64,000 nucleotides of DNA, from contig JASGFJ010000009.1 in NCBI GenBank assembly GCA_047605645.1, forward strand, positions 54,236 to 118,235, given 5' to 3'. This document shows, piece by piece, positions 55,164-63,853 of this stretch. How positions within the stretch are numbered: position 1 is the stretch's first letter; each line of letters begins with the position of its first letter. The position numbers were made by a program, and so were the translations under genes. The stretch is from UBA1309 sp047605645. GTDB taxonomy: Bacteria > Bacteroidota > Bacteroidia > Bacteroidales > Dysgonomonadaceae. The notes beneath the pieces are model-generated. The model was given only the letters and a program-made list of their open reading frames with translations, searched no databases and was not told the DNA's origin.

Positions 55164-55499
55164 TCAATAAATTCGCATAGATACTTTTTTGTCTATAAAA
55201 AGCGCAATAAAAGATTTTCCCGAAGTTTTTTCTACAATTTTAGCCAATAGCCCATAACCTGTTTGAGTATAAGCAAACTGTGTCCCTACCGTAAATTGAG
55301 TTGGTTTATCCAAAGCGATAATTCCTTGTGTATGAGTTAAAGATGGTGTATAGTTAGTATGTCAGTTCAATTTTGGGTCAAATTTGGCAAATATTTTTTT
55401 ATCGACGAATAAATATCAAGATGTCCTTTATCATATTCCTACAAGGACAATTATGGCTGTAAATTGTTTGCTAATTGAACCCACACAAAATTGGTCATC
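55164..55499 (-). pseudogene. Fragment of a class C beta-lactamase-like serine hydrolase
   Basis: Read leftward with frameshifts, the sequence gives DDQFCVGSISKQFTAIIVL, then EYDKGHL-like, IYSSIKKYLPN, TIHHL, IALDKPTQFTVGTQFAYTQT and GYGLLAKIVEKTSGKSF. These match residues about 415-530 of the intact fusion protein at 27017-29101 (DNQFVIGSISKQITAVIVLQ and so on). Stops and shifts are frequent. The fragment joins directly to a class A beta-lactamase fragment at 55500, so two unrelated beta-lactamase-fold genes have been spliced by deletion. Confidence 0.65.
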
Positions 55500-55501
55500 T
55501 A

Positions 55502-55914
55502 TTATGGATAAATAATAAAATTCTGATTGGCGATAAATTTTTGTACTGATTCCGTCCCATCGATTAATCGAAGTAAAACATCAGTCATATTATTATCACG
55601 ATATTCAATCATCCAAACTACTCCTTCTTCAAGCGAAATAGAAATGTTACTATCTGGATGTTTTTCTTTGGAATGGACTCCAGGATTTTCCAGTAATTCT
55701 TCTTTCTTAATAAAAACCTGTTGTTACGTGGAGAGTTCTCCTTTTTCAATTTCAGGAAGAACTATTAGTGCAATTGGAAATTTGAAAGTACTCCACATTG
55801 GATAAAGCTTGTTTCCATTAATTTCAACAAATCCATTTGATTCGGTTGTGATAATAGAAATTCCGATATCTCCATTTTTAGTTGAGATTATTTTTTCGAT
55901 TTCATTTTTAAGTC
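55502..55914 (-). pseudogene. Class A beta-lactamase (subclass A2-like) pseudogene
   Basis: The frame reads GLKNEIEKIISTKNGDIGIS, then NKLYPMWSTFKFPIALIVL with the catalytic S-T-F-K, PEIEKGELST, a stop, FIKKEELLENPGVHSKEKHP, ISISLEEGVVWMIEYRDNNM (SDN-like loop, here RDN), TDVLLRLIDGTESVQKFIA. The C-terminal KTG half and the signal peptide are missing. The match pattern is to Bacteroidota class A2 enzymes such as CblA-like proteins. It is inactive because of the in-frame stop, the changed SDN loop and the truncations. Confidence 0.7.
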
Positions 55915-55916
55915 CA

Positions 55917-56855
55917 TTATCTGTATTTGGCTTTTTTCATATACTTAGAGAAAGTCTTTAAAAAAATACGTTGTTGATCGACATATAGAAAATGGGAAGA
56001 GTTATCAATCAACGTAAAATTTTCACGACCGGTAATCTCTCTTAGATCGTTTAGCTGTTTTCTTGAAAAAATTCTATCTTGTTTCCCATAAATACCAAAT
56101 ACCTTAATTCCATCGGTTTTTAACTTCTTCAGAATAGGCTTTGTATCTACATTATTTAAAACTTCATTTTGATAAAAAATAGCAGGAGCATTCCTGTTTC
56201 TGATGTTATTCTTATAGAAGTCGCTATTCTTATATATTTCGCGTAATTCAATAGATTCCATTGTCGGCTCAGGCATATCAAACATGCCATCCGTAAAACT
56301 ATAAACAGAGGCCCGATATTCTGCTGTATTTTGGGGCATTTGCCTGGTCTTCTGTATTTTTTCTAACATTGTCGTATCATTTTTTTTGCCATAAATTTTC
56401 TCTGCGGAATCTAAGATATGATTATATGATTCTTGTTGAGAGAATAAAGCGGCTACAAGAATAATCGATTTCACTTTTTCAGGATATCGTTCGGCGAAAT
56501 ATGCAGATACTATACCTCCGAAGCTGTGAGCAAATATACTTGCTTGTGCAATGTTATATTTTTTATAAATATCAATCAGGTCGTTTAATGCTTCTTCAAA
56601 TGTAAATGTAGCATTAGGATCAGCAGAACGCCCCTCTCCTCTTCTATCATAAGCGATTACATATAATCCCATATCGGCGAGCTTCTGAGCAGTAGTAGCC
56701 TCAAATAAGGTCGAATTAGAACCGGGTCCACCATGAATATAAATAACAGCAGGATTCTCTTTATTTCCGTAACTTTTCGAATAAATAGACTGTCCTCTTG
56801 CTTGATTATTGAATAAAACAGTAAATAAGCTTAAAAATAGAAGTATTCCCTTCAT
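55917..56855 (-). CDS. Exported alpha/beta-hydrolase
   Basis: From MKGILLFLSLFTVLFNNQAR (signal peptide, cleavage near ARGQ) this is a 312-residue hydrolase. It has PAVIYIHGGPGSNSTLF (HGGPG oxyanion motif), VIAYDRRGEGRS, nucleophile Ser in IFAHSFGGIVSAYFAERYPE (the first G of GxSxG is Ala), acid in IYGKQDRIFS and His in DNSSHFLYVDQ. The HGGPG motif recalls proline iminopeptidase relatives; substrate unknown. The longer frame to 56912 includes a basic stretch before the signal peptide and is less likely. It ends at the junction with the beta-lactamase pseudogene. Confidence 0.82.
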   Translation of the reverse strand: MKGILLFLSLFTVLFNNQARGQSIYSKSYGNKENPAVIYIHGGPGSNSTLFEATTAQKLADMGLYVIAYDRRGEGRSADPNATFTFEEALNDLIDIYKKYNIAQASIFAHSFGGIVSAYFAERYPEKVKSIILVAALFSQQESYNHILDSAEKIYGKKNDTTMLEKIQKTRQMPQNTAEYRASVYSFTDGMFDMPEPTMESIELREIYKNSDFYKNNIRNRNAPAIFYQNEVLNNVDTKPILKKLKTDGIKVFGIYGKQDRIFSRKQLNDLREITGRENFTLIDNSSHFLYVDQQRIFLKTFSKYMKKAKYR

Positions 56856-57009
56856 TTGTAAAATATATTTTGGTAACCGTTTTACAAAGTTAGTGAATAT
56901 CTTAGGAAGCAATTACAATTCTATTTTAAAGCCCTTACCTGTATTTAGGGATGATGGCTGAATTTGCTGTCGTAAAGCCTGTTTCAATTCCTGCTATTTT
57001 TGTTTGAAC

Positions 57010-57200
57010 CAGTCAATGATATTTTTGGCATGAATGGATAGTTTTAGCTTATCGGGATTATCCCGGTCTTTGAATGGTTGCAATTTGGCATCTTTCACCT
57101 CAAAATAGCGCACTAGTTCTTGGGATTGACTTTGAGATTTACGGATGCGACAGAGCGTTGTCCGTTGATAGTTACACGCAAAAGATATATAGATATGTTT
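57010..57200 (-). pseudogene. Possible degraded integrase N-terminus
   Basis: One minus-strand frame reads ISIYLLRVTINGQRSVASVN followed by LKVNPKN and a stop, which looks like the arm-binding N-terminal domain of Bacteroidota tyrosine integrases. Another frame continues as KDAKLQPFKDRDNPDKLKLS, then IHAKNIIDWFKQK. There is no catalytic domain. The call rests on one short motif. Confidence 0.35.
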
Positions 57201-57209
57201 GCACTAAGA

Positions 57210-57566
57210 CTATTTATCAATTTCGGTTCTCTTTAAAAAGTCAGCTTTGTACTTATCTCCCCAGTGCCATAAATTATCAATGATTGGAATCAGTTCTTTA
57301 CCAGATTCTGTCAGTGAGTATTCCACTTTTAATGGCAACACGGGATAAACCTTCTTTTGCAGGATACCCATTCTTTCCAATTCGCCCAATTGCTTTGTCA
57401 ATACACGTTTTGGAGCGATGCTTATACTCCGATGTAAATCACAAGGTCTTACAACCCCTTTGTCAATTTCAGATATTAGCCATGCATTCCAACTTGTCGA
57501 TAAAATATCAATTGCAATCCTCACGGAACAACCGGAATAGTCCATTGGGTTTTTCTTTACATACAT
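57210..57566 (-). CDS. HxlR-family transcriptional regulator
   Basis: This 118-residue winged-helix protein of the HxlR/MarR-like DUF24 type has a Cys near the N-terminus (MDYSGCSVRIAIDILSTSWN, often redox- or ligand-sensing), LISEIDKGVVRPCDLHRSIS, then the recognition helix region APKRVLTKQLGELERMGILQ and the wing VYPVLPLKVEYSLTESGKEL. It is divergent from the UvrA-like gene with a palindrome and direct repeats between them, so it probably controls both genes. Confidence 0.88.
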   Translation of the reverse strand: MYVKKNPMDYSGCSVRIAIDILSTSWNAWLISEIDKGVVRPCDLHRSISIAPKRVLTKQLGELERMGILQKKVYPVLPLKVEYSLTESGKELIPIIDNLWHWGDKYKADFLKRTEIDK

Positions 57567-57592
57567 ATATCCATCTTTTGTTTATTCGTCCG

Positions 57593-57688
57593 CAAAGATA
57601 GTCATTTATTCATCAAATAGGGCTAAATTTATCACCGGGTGAAAGATTTATCACTTATTGCTCAGACAATTAGCATACTCTATTTTTG
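57593..57688. promoter_or_regulatory. Divergent promoter region between hxlR and the UvrA-like gene
   Basis: Leftward: a -7 TATCTTTG (minus strand, 57593-57600). Rightward: TTG (57658-57660), 20 bp, TATTTTTG (57681-57688). Between them lie a perfect 11-bp palindrome TCACCGGGTGA (57632-57642) and two copies of ATTTATCAC at 57627-57635 and 57646-57654. These are probable HxlR operators overlapping the rightward -33. The -7 element also shows that the UvrA-like gene must start at 57707. Confidence 0.6.
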
Positions 57689-57706
57689 CAAAAAATATTT
57701 TTTAAT

Positions 57707-59968
57707 ATGAGCAAAAATGATATTATAGTTAAAGGGGCAAGAGAGAATAATTTAAAAAACATCTCAGTCAAAATACCCAAAAAGAAGATAACGGTATTTA
57801 CTGGAGTATCGGGTTCCGGCAAGACTTCATTAGTATTTGATACGATAGCAGCCGAATCACAAAGGCTTTTGAATGAAACTTACGATAGTTTTATTCGTCA
57901 TCGATTGCAACAATATGGCAAACCGGATGTAGACAGCTTGCAGCACTTAGCAGTTGCAATAATTGTGAACCAAAAAAGAATAGAAGGAAGCGCTCGTTCA
58001 ACAGTAGGTACTATAACGGACATTTATTCTCTTTTAAGGTTGCTCTTTTCCAGAATTGGAAAACCCTTTATTGGCCATTCCTCTGTTTTTTCGTTCAACA
58101 ATCCCCAAGGAATGTGTTCTTGCTGCGAAGGACTTGGCAAAACCAGTATTGTTGATTTAAATGAATTAATAGATAAAGAGCGTTCATTAAATGAAGGTGC
58201 GATAAAATTCCCTACGTTTGAAGTCGGCGGATGGCGTTGGACTCGGTATGTCTATTCAGGACTGTTTGACAATAACAAGAAGGTTAAGGATTATACGGAA
58301 AATGAGTGGTATAATCTCGTTTATGCAAACGATTTGAAGTTAGCTAATCCTGAGCCGAGATTTCCCAAAACAGGAATATATGAAGGAATTTTACCACGTT
58401 TTGAACGCAGTTTTTTCAAGAAAGAATCAAAGGAAATTACAGGAAAAAGTGCCTCAAGATATAAGGAAGTCGTAAAACAAGGCATCTGCCCTGAATGCAA
58501 CGGAGCTCGTGTGAATAACAAAGTATTAGGCTGCAAGGTTGAAGGAAGGAGTATTGCCGACTGTTGCAATATGCAAATTGACGATTTGCTGGAATTCATT
58601 AGAACCTTAAAAGACGACTCTATCACTCCATTATTGGATTCAATCATTAAAAATCTCGAAAATTTATTGTCCATTGGGTTGGGATATTTGACTTTAGGCA
58701 GGGAAACATCTTCATTGTCTGGCGGAGAATCACAACGAATAAAACTTGTCCGGCATTTGGGTAGCAGTCTGACAGACCTTACATACATTTTCGATGAACC
58801 AAGTATTGGGTTACATCCAAATGATGTACAACGATTAAATAAATTATTAATCGAATTGAAGGATAAAGGTAATACCCTATTGATTATAGAACATGATTCC
58901 GATGTTATAGCTATTGCTGACCATATTGTCGATATGGGAATTGGTTCTGGGAAACAAGGTGGAAATATCGTTTATGAAGGTAACCTTGACGGTTTGAAAA
59001 AAGCAGACACACCAACTGGTATTTATCTCAATCGCAAGAATTATCTCAAAAATAAATGCAGGAAAGCAGCGGATCACCTTTTAGTGACGAATAGTTCTCT
59101 TCATAATTTAAAAAACATTTCGGTACAGATTCCCAAAGAAGTACTGACAGTGATTACAGGCGTAGCCGGTGCTGGAAAAAGCTCAATTGTAAAGTCGTTA
59201 ATCAATCAATATAAAGATATAGTTGTAATAGATCAAAGTGCTTTGCGAGGCAGCAAAAGGTCTAATATTGCAACATATACAGGGATATTGGATATAATAC
59301 GGGGATTATTTGCAAAACAAAACGGCGTCAAACAATCATTGTTTAGTAATAATTCAGATGGCGCTTGTCCCGAATGCAAAGGACTGGGTACAATATCAAC
59401 TGATCTCGCCTTTTTAGATGCCGTGGAAGTGCGTTGCGAGCATTGCGGCGGAAGTGGCTTTAAACCGGAAGTATTAAAATACAAGCTGAAAAATAGAAGT
59501 ATTACGAATATTATGACAATGACAATTAGCGAGGCGAATACATTTTTCAATGAGCATGAAATAACTGAACCACTCAATCGGCTTTGTGAAGTAGGTCTGG
59601 ATTATTTGACATTGGGACAATCATTAAATACATTTTCAGGTGGCGAACGCCAACGCCTTAAACTGGCAACAGAACTGAGTAATAAAGGAAATGTATATGT
59701 CTTTGATGAACCTACCACTGGGCTTCATGGATCGGATATCTCTAAACTTATAAAGCTATTCAACAAGTTAGTTAATAATAAAAATACGGTTATTATTATT
59801 GAACACAATATGGATGTTATCAGTCAAGCCGATTGGATAATAGATATGGGGCCCGGTGCTGGAAAAAATGGTGGAAATATAATATTCGAAGGGATTCCAC
59901 AAAAGATTATTGCAGACAAAGTATCTTTAACAGGCAAGTATTTGGCTATGTATTTGGATCACAGATAA
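57707..59968 (+). CDS. UvrA-like ABC ATPase, short (drug-resistance/UvrA2 type)
   Basis: From MSKNDIIVKGARENNLKNIS this is a 753-residue protein with two complete UvrA-type ABC modules. Module 1 has Walker A TGVSGSGKTSLVFDTI and signature SSLSGGESQRIKL. Module 2 has TGVAGAGKSSI and FSGGERQRLKLATELSNKGN. Zinc-finger Cys pairs occur in GMCSCCEGLG, QGICPECNGAR, GACPECKGLG and VRCEHCGGSG. Full UvrA is about 940 residues; the UvrB-interaction region is missing, as in UvrA2/DrrC-like paralogues that are linked to tolerance of DNA-binding compounds. Divergent to an HxlR regulator. The longer N-terminus from TTG 57686 overlaps the promoter and is rejected. Confidence 0.9.
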   Translation: MSKNDIIVKGARENNLKNISVKIPKKKITVFTGVSGSGKTSLVFDTIAAESQRLLNETYDSFIRHRLQQYGKPDVDSLQHLAVAIIVNQKRIEGSARSTVGTITDIYSLLRLLFSRIGKPFIGHSSVFSFNNPQGMCSCCEGLGKTSIVDLNELIDKERSLNEGAIKFPTFEVGGWRWTRYVYSGLFDNNKKVKDYTENEWYNLVYANDLKLANPEPRFPKTGIYEGILPRFERSFFKKESKEITGKSASRYKEVVKQGICPECNGARVNNKVLGCKVEGRSIADCCNMQIDDLLEFIRTLKDDSITPLLDSIIKNLENLLSIGLGYLTLGRETSSLSGGESQRIKLVRHLGSSLTDLTYIFDEPSIGLHPNDVQRLNKLLIELKDKGNTLLIIEHDSDVIAIADHIVDMGIGSGKQGGNIVYEGNLDGLKKADTPTGIYLNRKNYLKNKCRKAADHLLVTNSSLHNLKNISVQIPKEVLTVITGVAGAGKSSIVKSLINQYKDIVVIDQSALRGSKRSNIATYTGILDIIRGLFAKQNGVKQSLFSNNSDGACPECKGLGTISTDLAFLDAVEVRCEHCGGSGFKPEVLKYKLKNRSITNIMTMTISEANTFFNEHEITEPLNRLCEVGLDYLTLGQSLNTFSGGERQRLKLATELSNKGNVYVFDEPTTGLHGSDISKLIKLFNKLVNNKNTVIIIEHNMDVISQADWIIDMGPGAGKNGGNIIFEGIPQKIIADKVSLTGKYLAMYLDHR

Positions 59969-60037
59969 AATTCGAATATAATCCTGATAAATCAGATATT
60001 CCTGATTTCAGCAGAACGAACTTCTATTGGTTGGGAA

Positions 60038-60391
60038 TTACCCCAATATCTTTTTCCGATGGTTTAGCCCCCAATTATGTAGTTCCTCAATTACTTTTTC
60101 AAGCGTAAAAACATAATCTGTTGCGGTGTATTCTACCAATACGGGCAATTCGTCATAAACCGTCCGTTTGATAAGCTGATGTTCCTCCAAATCTTTAAGT
60201 TCTTTGGCAAGAACCTTTGACGAAATTTTTGGAATACTTCTTTCTATTTCCCGAAAGCGTTTATTCCCGCTCATAATGGAAATAATAATAAGAATTTTCC
60301 ATTTGCCGCTTATCACGTCAAGGGCATCACGGACGGTTAGCATTCTTGCCAAACAATCGGTCTTAGTACTCTCTGGAAATCTTTTTTTCAT
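60038..60391 (-). CDS. HxlR-family transcriptional regulator
   Basis: This 117-residue winged-helix regulator has CLARMLTVRDALDVISGKWKI, LIIISIMSGNKRFREIERSI, the recognition region KISSKVLAKELKDLEEHQLI and wing RTVYDELPVLVEYTATDYVF. It differs from the HxlR at 57210-57566 outside the core. Upstream lie two tandem 18-bp repeats (60395-60430) likely to be its operator, and then the divergent SDR pseudogene. Autoregulation is likely. Confidence 0.88.
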   Translation of the reverse strand: MKKRFPESTKTDCLARMLTVRDALDVISGKWKILIIISIMSGNKRFREIERSIPKISSKVLAKELKDLEEHQLIKRTVYDELPVLVEYTATDYVFTLEKVIEELHNWGLNHRKKILG

Positions 60392-60394
60392 AAT

Positions 60395-60436
60395 GCTTAC
60401 GTTTAGGTAACTGCTTACGTTTAGGTAACTGCTTAC
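60395..60436. promoter_or_regulatory. Tandem operator-like repeats upstream of the second hxlR gene
   Basis: GCTTACGTTTAGGTAACT occurs at 60395-60412 and again exactly at 60413-60430, and GCTTAC repeats at 60431-60436. Each unit contains TTAC-N6-GTAA, an imperfect palindrome. The repeats lie 4 bp in front of the leftward HxlR start and about 20 bp before a rightward -7 element (TATTTTTG, 60457-60464), a good position for repressing both directions. Confidence 0.6.
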
Positions 60437-60493
60437 AAAATGTAGGCAAATATACGTATTTTTGTATTATAAAAATTGATTGACATTAAAAAT

Positions 60494-60998
60494 ATGGTTA
60501 TGCAAAAATGGACAGAAGCGAATATAACTTCACAACGAGGGAAAACAGTTCTTATAACTAATAGTGGACTTGGCTTACAAGCTGCAACCGTTTTAAGCTC
60601 AAAAGATGCTCACGTTATTATGACAGTCCGAAATGAAGAAAAAGGCCATGGGGAAATAAAAGACATTAAAAGCAAGTTTCCAAATGCAAGATTAGAAGCA
60701 ACGCAGTTGGATTTAGCCGACTGCAATTCAAGCAGAAAATGTTCTGAAGAATTTCATAACAAATATTCTCAACTCAATATCCTAATAAATAATGCCGGTA
60801 TTATGAGCGACCAAAATAGAGAAGCGACTAAACAAAACATGGAAGTCCAATTTTGGAGTCAACCATTTAGGGCATTTTTTACTTACGGGTCTATTGTTGG
60901 ATATTCTCATAAATACACCTCATTCAGGTATAGCCGTTCAAAGTAGGAATAACCATCGTGATACATTTATGAAACCTGATACTCCATATAAAGTTTAA
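60494..60998 (+). pseudogene. Short-chain dehydrogenase pseudogene (HxlR-divergent)
   Basis: The N-terminal Rossmann part reads GKTVLITNSGLGLQAATVLS, then HVIMTVRNEEKGHGEIKDIK, LEATQLDLADCNSS and LNILINNAGIMS, an SDR pattern with an imperfect TGxxxGxG (ITNSGLG, one residue lost). After MEVQF the frame shifts; the other frame continues FGVNHLGHFLLTGLL as in WW-oxidoreductase-like SDRs, but then ends at 60998 without the YxxxK segment. So the gene has a frameshift and a large deletion. The intact SDR at 62269 is of a different subtype. Confidence 0.7.
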
Positions 60999-61027
60999 AA
61001 AATCTCTTTCTAACAGTTAAATATAAG

Positions 61028-61423
61028 ATGACAAAACAGATTGACTTCAGACAAAATCCTAACAAAAAAACAAAACGGACTTATTGGATAATAACCATTA
61101 TTGCAATGGCGATAATGGTGTTACCCTCGTATTTCGCACCACGTGAATATTTAATTGAAACTATTCGCAGAATGGAATTTCCAAGTTATTTTGGATTAGA
61201 ATTAGATATTCTAAAAATTGTTGGTGCAGTAATTATTCTTATTCCGGCTATTCCAACCATGTTCAAAGAATGGTCGTATGTTGGATTTGGAATACTTTTG
61301 CTTTCAGCTAGTCTGGCACATTTTCTTATTGATGGTTGGGCAAAAGGTGTGGCACCGCTTGTGCCTTTAGCTATTCTTGCGGTGTCCTACTATTATTTCA
61401 GAAAACTGAATTATGCGAAGTAA
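61028..61423 (+). CDS. DoxX-like membrane protein
   Basis: The 131-residue protein has four predicted membrane helices (YWIITIIAMAIMVLPSYF, ELDILKIVGAVIILIPAIPT, VGFGILLLSASLAHFLIDG, APLVPLAILAVSYYYF), matching the DoxX-like family. FKEWSYVGF and LAHFLIDG are typical conserved loops. Members are linked to oxidative or sulfur-related stress; no precise activity can be assigned. It precedes the FrnE-like gene in the same direction, consistent with a redox-related cluster. Confidence 0.82.
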   Translation: MTKQIDFRQNPNKKTKRTYWIITIIAMAIMVLPSYFAPREYLIETIRRMEFPSYFGLELDILKIVGAVIILIPAIPTMFKEWSYVGFGILLLSASLAHFLIDGWAKGVAPLVPLAILAVSYYYFRKLNYAK

Positions 61424-61514
61424 AACTTTAATCAAAAAATTTTCGATGAGTAGTCTAATGGCTTGCGGTCAGCAAGCCGCAAAGTAAGCTCACGTTGAAA
61501 CAAAAAATAGAACA

Positions 61515-62240
61515 ATGGAAAATAAAATGAAAATAGAAATTTGGTCCGATATCATGTGTCCGTTTTGCTATATCGGAAAACAAAACCTGGAAACGGCTTT
61601 GTCGCAGTTCCCAAACCAAAAACAGATTGAAGTGGAATGGAAAAGTTTCCAAATTGACCCAACCATTCCCGAGGTTTCAAAATACCAAAACGACATGTAT
61701 ATGTATGTGGCTGACCGTAAAGGTTTCAGTTACGAAGAGTCGAAGCAAATGCACCAAGAATTAATTCAATATGCCAAAAGTGTTGGCCTTGAATACAACC
61801 TAGACAAAGCCCTTGTTACCAATTCCATGAAAGGGCACCGCATTATACAATTTGCCAAAACAAAAGGATTGGGTGAAAAAGCAGAAGAACGTTTATTTTA
61901 CGCCTATTTCACGCAAGGCAAAAATCTGAGCAATGTAGCCACGTTAGTTGAATTGGGAAAGGAAATCGGCTTAACCGAAACCGAAGTCAATGAAGCACTA
62001 ACAAATCCTTTGTATGTGCAGAAAGTGGAGGACGACAGTCGGGAAGCACAGACATTGGGTGCAGGAGGCGTTCCGTTTTTTGCTATCAATCGTAAATACG
62101 CCATTGTCGGGGTTCAACAACCTAACGAAATTCTAAAAACACTTGAACAGGCGTTTGCCGAATGGCAGAAAGAAAATCCGCAGACCACGTTGAACATAAC
62201 AGAGGGCAAAGTATGCACCCCTGATGGGGATTGTAAATAA
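61515..62240 (+). CDS. DsbA-family oxidoreductase, FrnE-like
   Basis: This 241-residue cytosolic protein has a thioredoxin fold with the active site C15-P-F-C18 (IWSDIMCPFCYIGKQNLETA), a large helical insertion and GGVPFFAINRKYAIVGVQQP (cis-Pro motif VPFF). It lacks a signal peptide, as FrnE/polyketide-associated DsbA proteins do. A Cys pair also occurs near the C-terminus (GKVCTPDGDCK), a feature of FrnE-type proteins in radiation- or oxidant-resistant bacteria. It is followed 28 bp later by an SDR gene. Confidence 0.9.
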   Translation: MENKMKIEIWSDIMCPFCYIGKQNLETALSQFPNQKQIEVEWKSFQIDPTIPEVSKYQNDMYMYVADRKGFSYEESKQMHQELIQYAKSVGLEYNLDKALVTNSMKGHRIIQFAKTKGLGEKAEERLFYAYFTQGKNLSNVATLVELGKEIGLTETEVNEALTNPLYVQKVEDDSREAQTLGAGGVPFFAINRKYAIVGVQQPNEILKTLEQAFAEWQKENPQTTLNITEGKVCTPDGDCK

Positions 62241-62268
62241 ACATTTTATATCACTAAATAACAATTAA

Positions 62269-62931
62269 ATGAAAACAATAGCAATAGTTGGGGCAGGCCC
62301 CGGATTGGGCTTGTCCATCGCAAAAAAATTCGGCAAAAATGGCTTTCAGGTTGCACTTGTAGCCCGAAATGAAGAAAAACTGAACCAGTTGGTAGCAGTG
62401 CTGAAGCAGGATGGAATTGAAGCGGCTGCATTTGCCGCAGACATTTTAGATGCTCAACAAATCAAGGCTGCATTCAATGCCATAAAAGAAAAATACGGCT
62501 TTATAGATGTGCTTGAATACAGCCCCATACCCAGTGTCCAAAATTTGGCAGGAACTTTAGGTGTAACCGAAGAAAATGCACTTCATCAGTTTCAGTTTAT
62601 TGTGCTTGGTGCAATTTCATCAATCAGCGAAGTGCTTCCGGAGATGTTGGAGAAAAATACAGGGGGATTATTGTTCACAACCGGAGGCTCATCTATTCAT
62701 CCAACACCTGTGATGGGCAACGTTGGGATTGCAATGGCAGGACTCCGCAACCACATTCTTAATCTGAATACCGAGCTATCCGGCAAAGGTATTTACGCAG
62801 GTCATATCGGCATTGGAATTTGGATGCAGGAAGGTTCCGGTGTACAGGACAAAATAGCAGATATATGGTATGATATGTACACCAAGCGGGACAGAGCCGA
62901 AGAATATATATCAGAAGATAAAGTCAAATAA
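62269..62931 (+). CDS. Short-chain dehydrogenase/reductase
   Basis: The 220-residue protein starts with an atypical NAD(P) loop MKTIAIVGAGPGLGLSIAKK (GxGPGLG) and VALVARNEEKLNQLVAVLKQ. FAADILDA, then LEYSPIP (in place of NNAG), and a catalytic region LLFTTGGSSIHPTPVMGNVG follow. The YxxxK signature is replaced by MGNVGIAMAGLRN, so it lacks the usual catalytic Tyr/Lys. It belongs to the short SDRs of the GxGPGLG type whose reaction is unknown. The stop is followed within 25 bp by a pseudogene. Confidence 0.83.
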   Translation: MKTIAIVGAGPGLGLSIAKKFGKNGFQVALVARNEEKLNQLVAVLKQDGIEAAAFAADILDAQQIKAAFNAIKEKYGFIDVLEYSPIPSVQNLAGTLGVTEENALHQFQFIVLGAISSISEVLPEMLEKNTGGLLFTTGGSSIHPTPVMGNVGIAMAGLRNHILNLNTELSGKGIYAGHIGIGIWMQEGSGVQDKIADIWYDMYTKRDRAEEYISEDKVK

Positions 62932-62952
62932 ATAACAAAAGCCCTAAATACG

Positions 62953-63225
62953 ATGGATGTACTTGTAACAGGGCCAACTGCGTTTGTCGGTACTGCCATT
63001 GTGCAGAAATTGATTAAGGCAGGATGCAGAGTTACCGGACTTGCCCTTCGCAAAAGCCGAAAAAGCACTTATTGAAGTGGATGCAACACCACTCCGTCGT
63101 TCTTTGGAGGATCTGGGTAGTTTAAAAAGCGGAGTATCCAAGGCTGACCGTAATCCATGCCACTTGCGTAAGTGTTGATGATGTAACCTTCAGCGAAAGG
63201 CTAAGAAGCTGCGTGCGAAATTTAG
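62953..63225 (+). pseudogene. NAD-dependent epimerase/dehydratase remnant (N-terminal part)
   Basis: Three frames joined give MDVLVTGPTAFVGTAIVQKL, IKAGCRVTGLA, then AKAEKALIEVDATPLRRSLE followed by DLGSLKSGVSKAD, then VIHATCVSVDDVTFSE. This is the N-terminal Rossmann portion of an atypical SDR/epimerase (VLVTG.T.FVGTAIV). Two frameshifts and loss of the remaining two-thirds make it non-functional. It runs into an unrecognised short frame to 63401. Confidence 0.7.
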
Positions 63226-63459
63226 ACCAAGAAAACTACACGATTGACATGGCAATAGTGACCTACAGCAATGGTATAGGTACGCAATGGGGGAAAATAT
63301 GCAAAGTTGACGACCGAATTCCCTTTGTTTGGTACAAAGACAATTTTTGGGTAGATAATAGTGCTGATAGTTATTTGATGATTGGTGATTTGTCTGTATG
63401 AGCCCATTTGCAGGAAATCAAACGCAACAACGTACCCGATAACAAGTTGGTAAAGGGTA

Positions 63460-63822
63460 TTATTTAGGGCAAGCATATTCACGATTTTTTAATTCAGGGC
63501 TTCCGGGAGCCTGATATTGAACTTCGTATAGCCGGGATGGAAAGCCTCCGAAATCGTGTATGGTCTCAGCTTGCTTCATTGCTGTAACAAAAGTTCCTTT
63601 TGTTTCCCAATGTGCCGAAATACAAAGTATTGCATTGGGTTTGGGTAATTCCTTTGCGATAGCCTCGAATCCTCTGGTAAACACATTGTCTTCAATAGCG
63701 TTCATCGGATTGCCGTGTTCTACAAATAGAGCAGGCATTCGCTCTTTAGCCTTGAAGTCCTTTCTAAATTGCTACAGCGAGCCTAATTTCAGTTCATTTA
63801 TTTCGGAATGCAATAATGTCAT
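63460..63822 (-). pseudogene. LigB/4,5-DOPA-dioxygenase-like (YgiD type) pseudogene
   Basis: In one frame the protein reads MTLLHSEINELKLGSL, TAG, QFRKDFKAKERMPALFVEHGN followed by PMNAIEDN, PNAILCISAHWETKGTFVTA, ETIHDFGGFPSRLYEVQYQA, PGSPEL. The HGNPM and SAHWE..FVTA and HDFGGFP segments supply the iron-ligand His residues of YgiD enzymes. A stop near the start and truncation after PGSPEL (about 100 of 260 residues present) inactivate it; an internal Met start could still produce a fragment. Confidence 0.72.
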
Positions 63823-63853
63823 AATTCTCTCTTGATCTATATTTATTTCTAAT

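Noticed and set aside
63213..63401. 62-codon open frame after the epimerase remnant
   Set aside because: Protein-like (VTYSNGIGTQWGKICKVDDR) but starts inside a remnant, has no recognised family and no promoter. It could be the tail of a lost gene.
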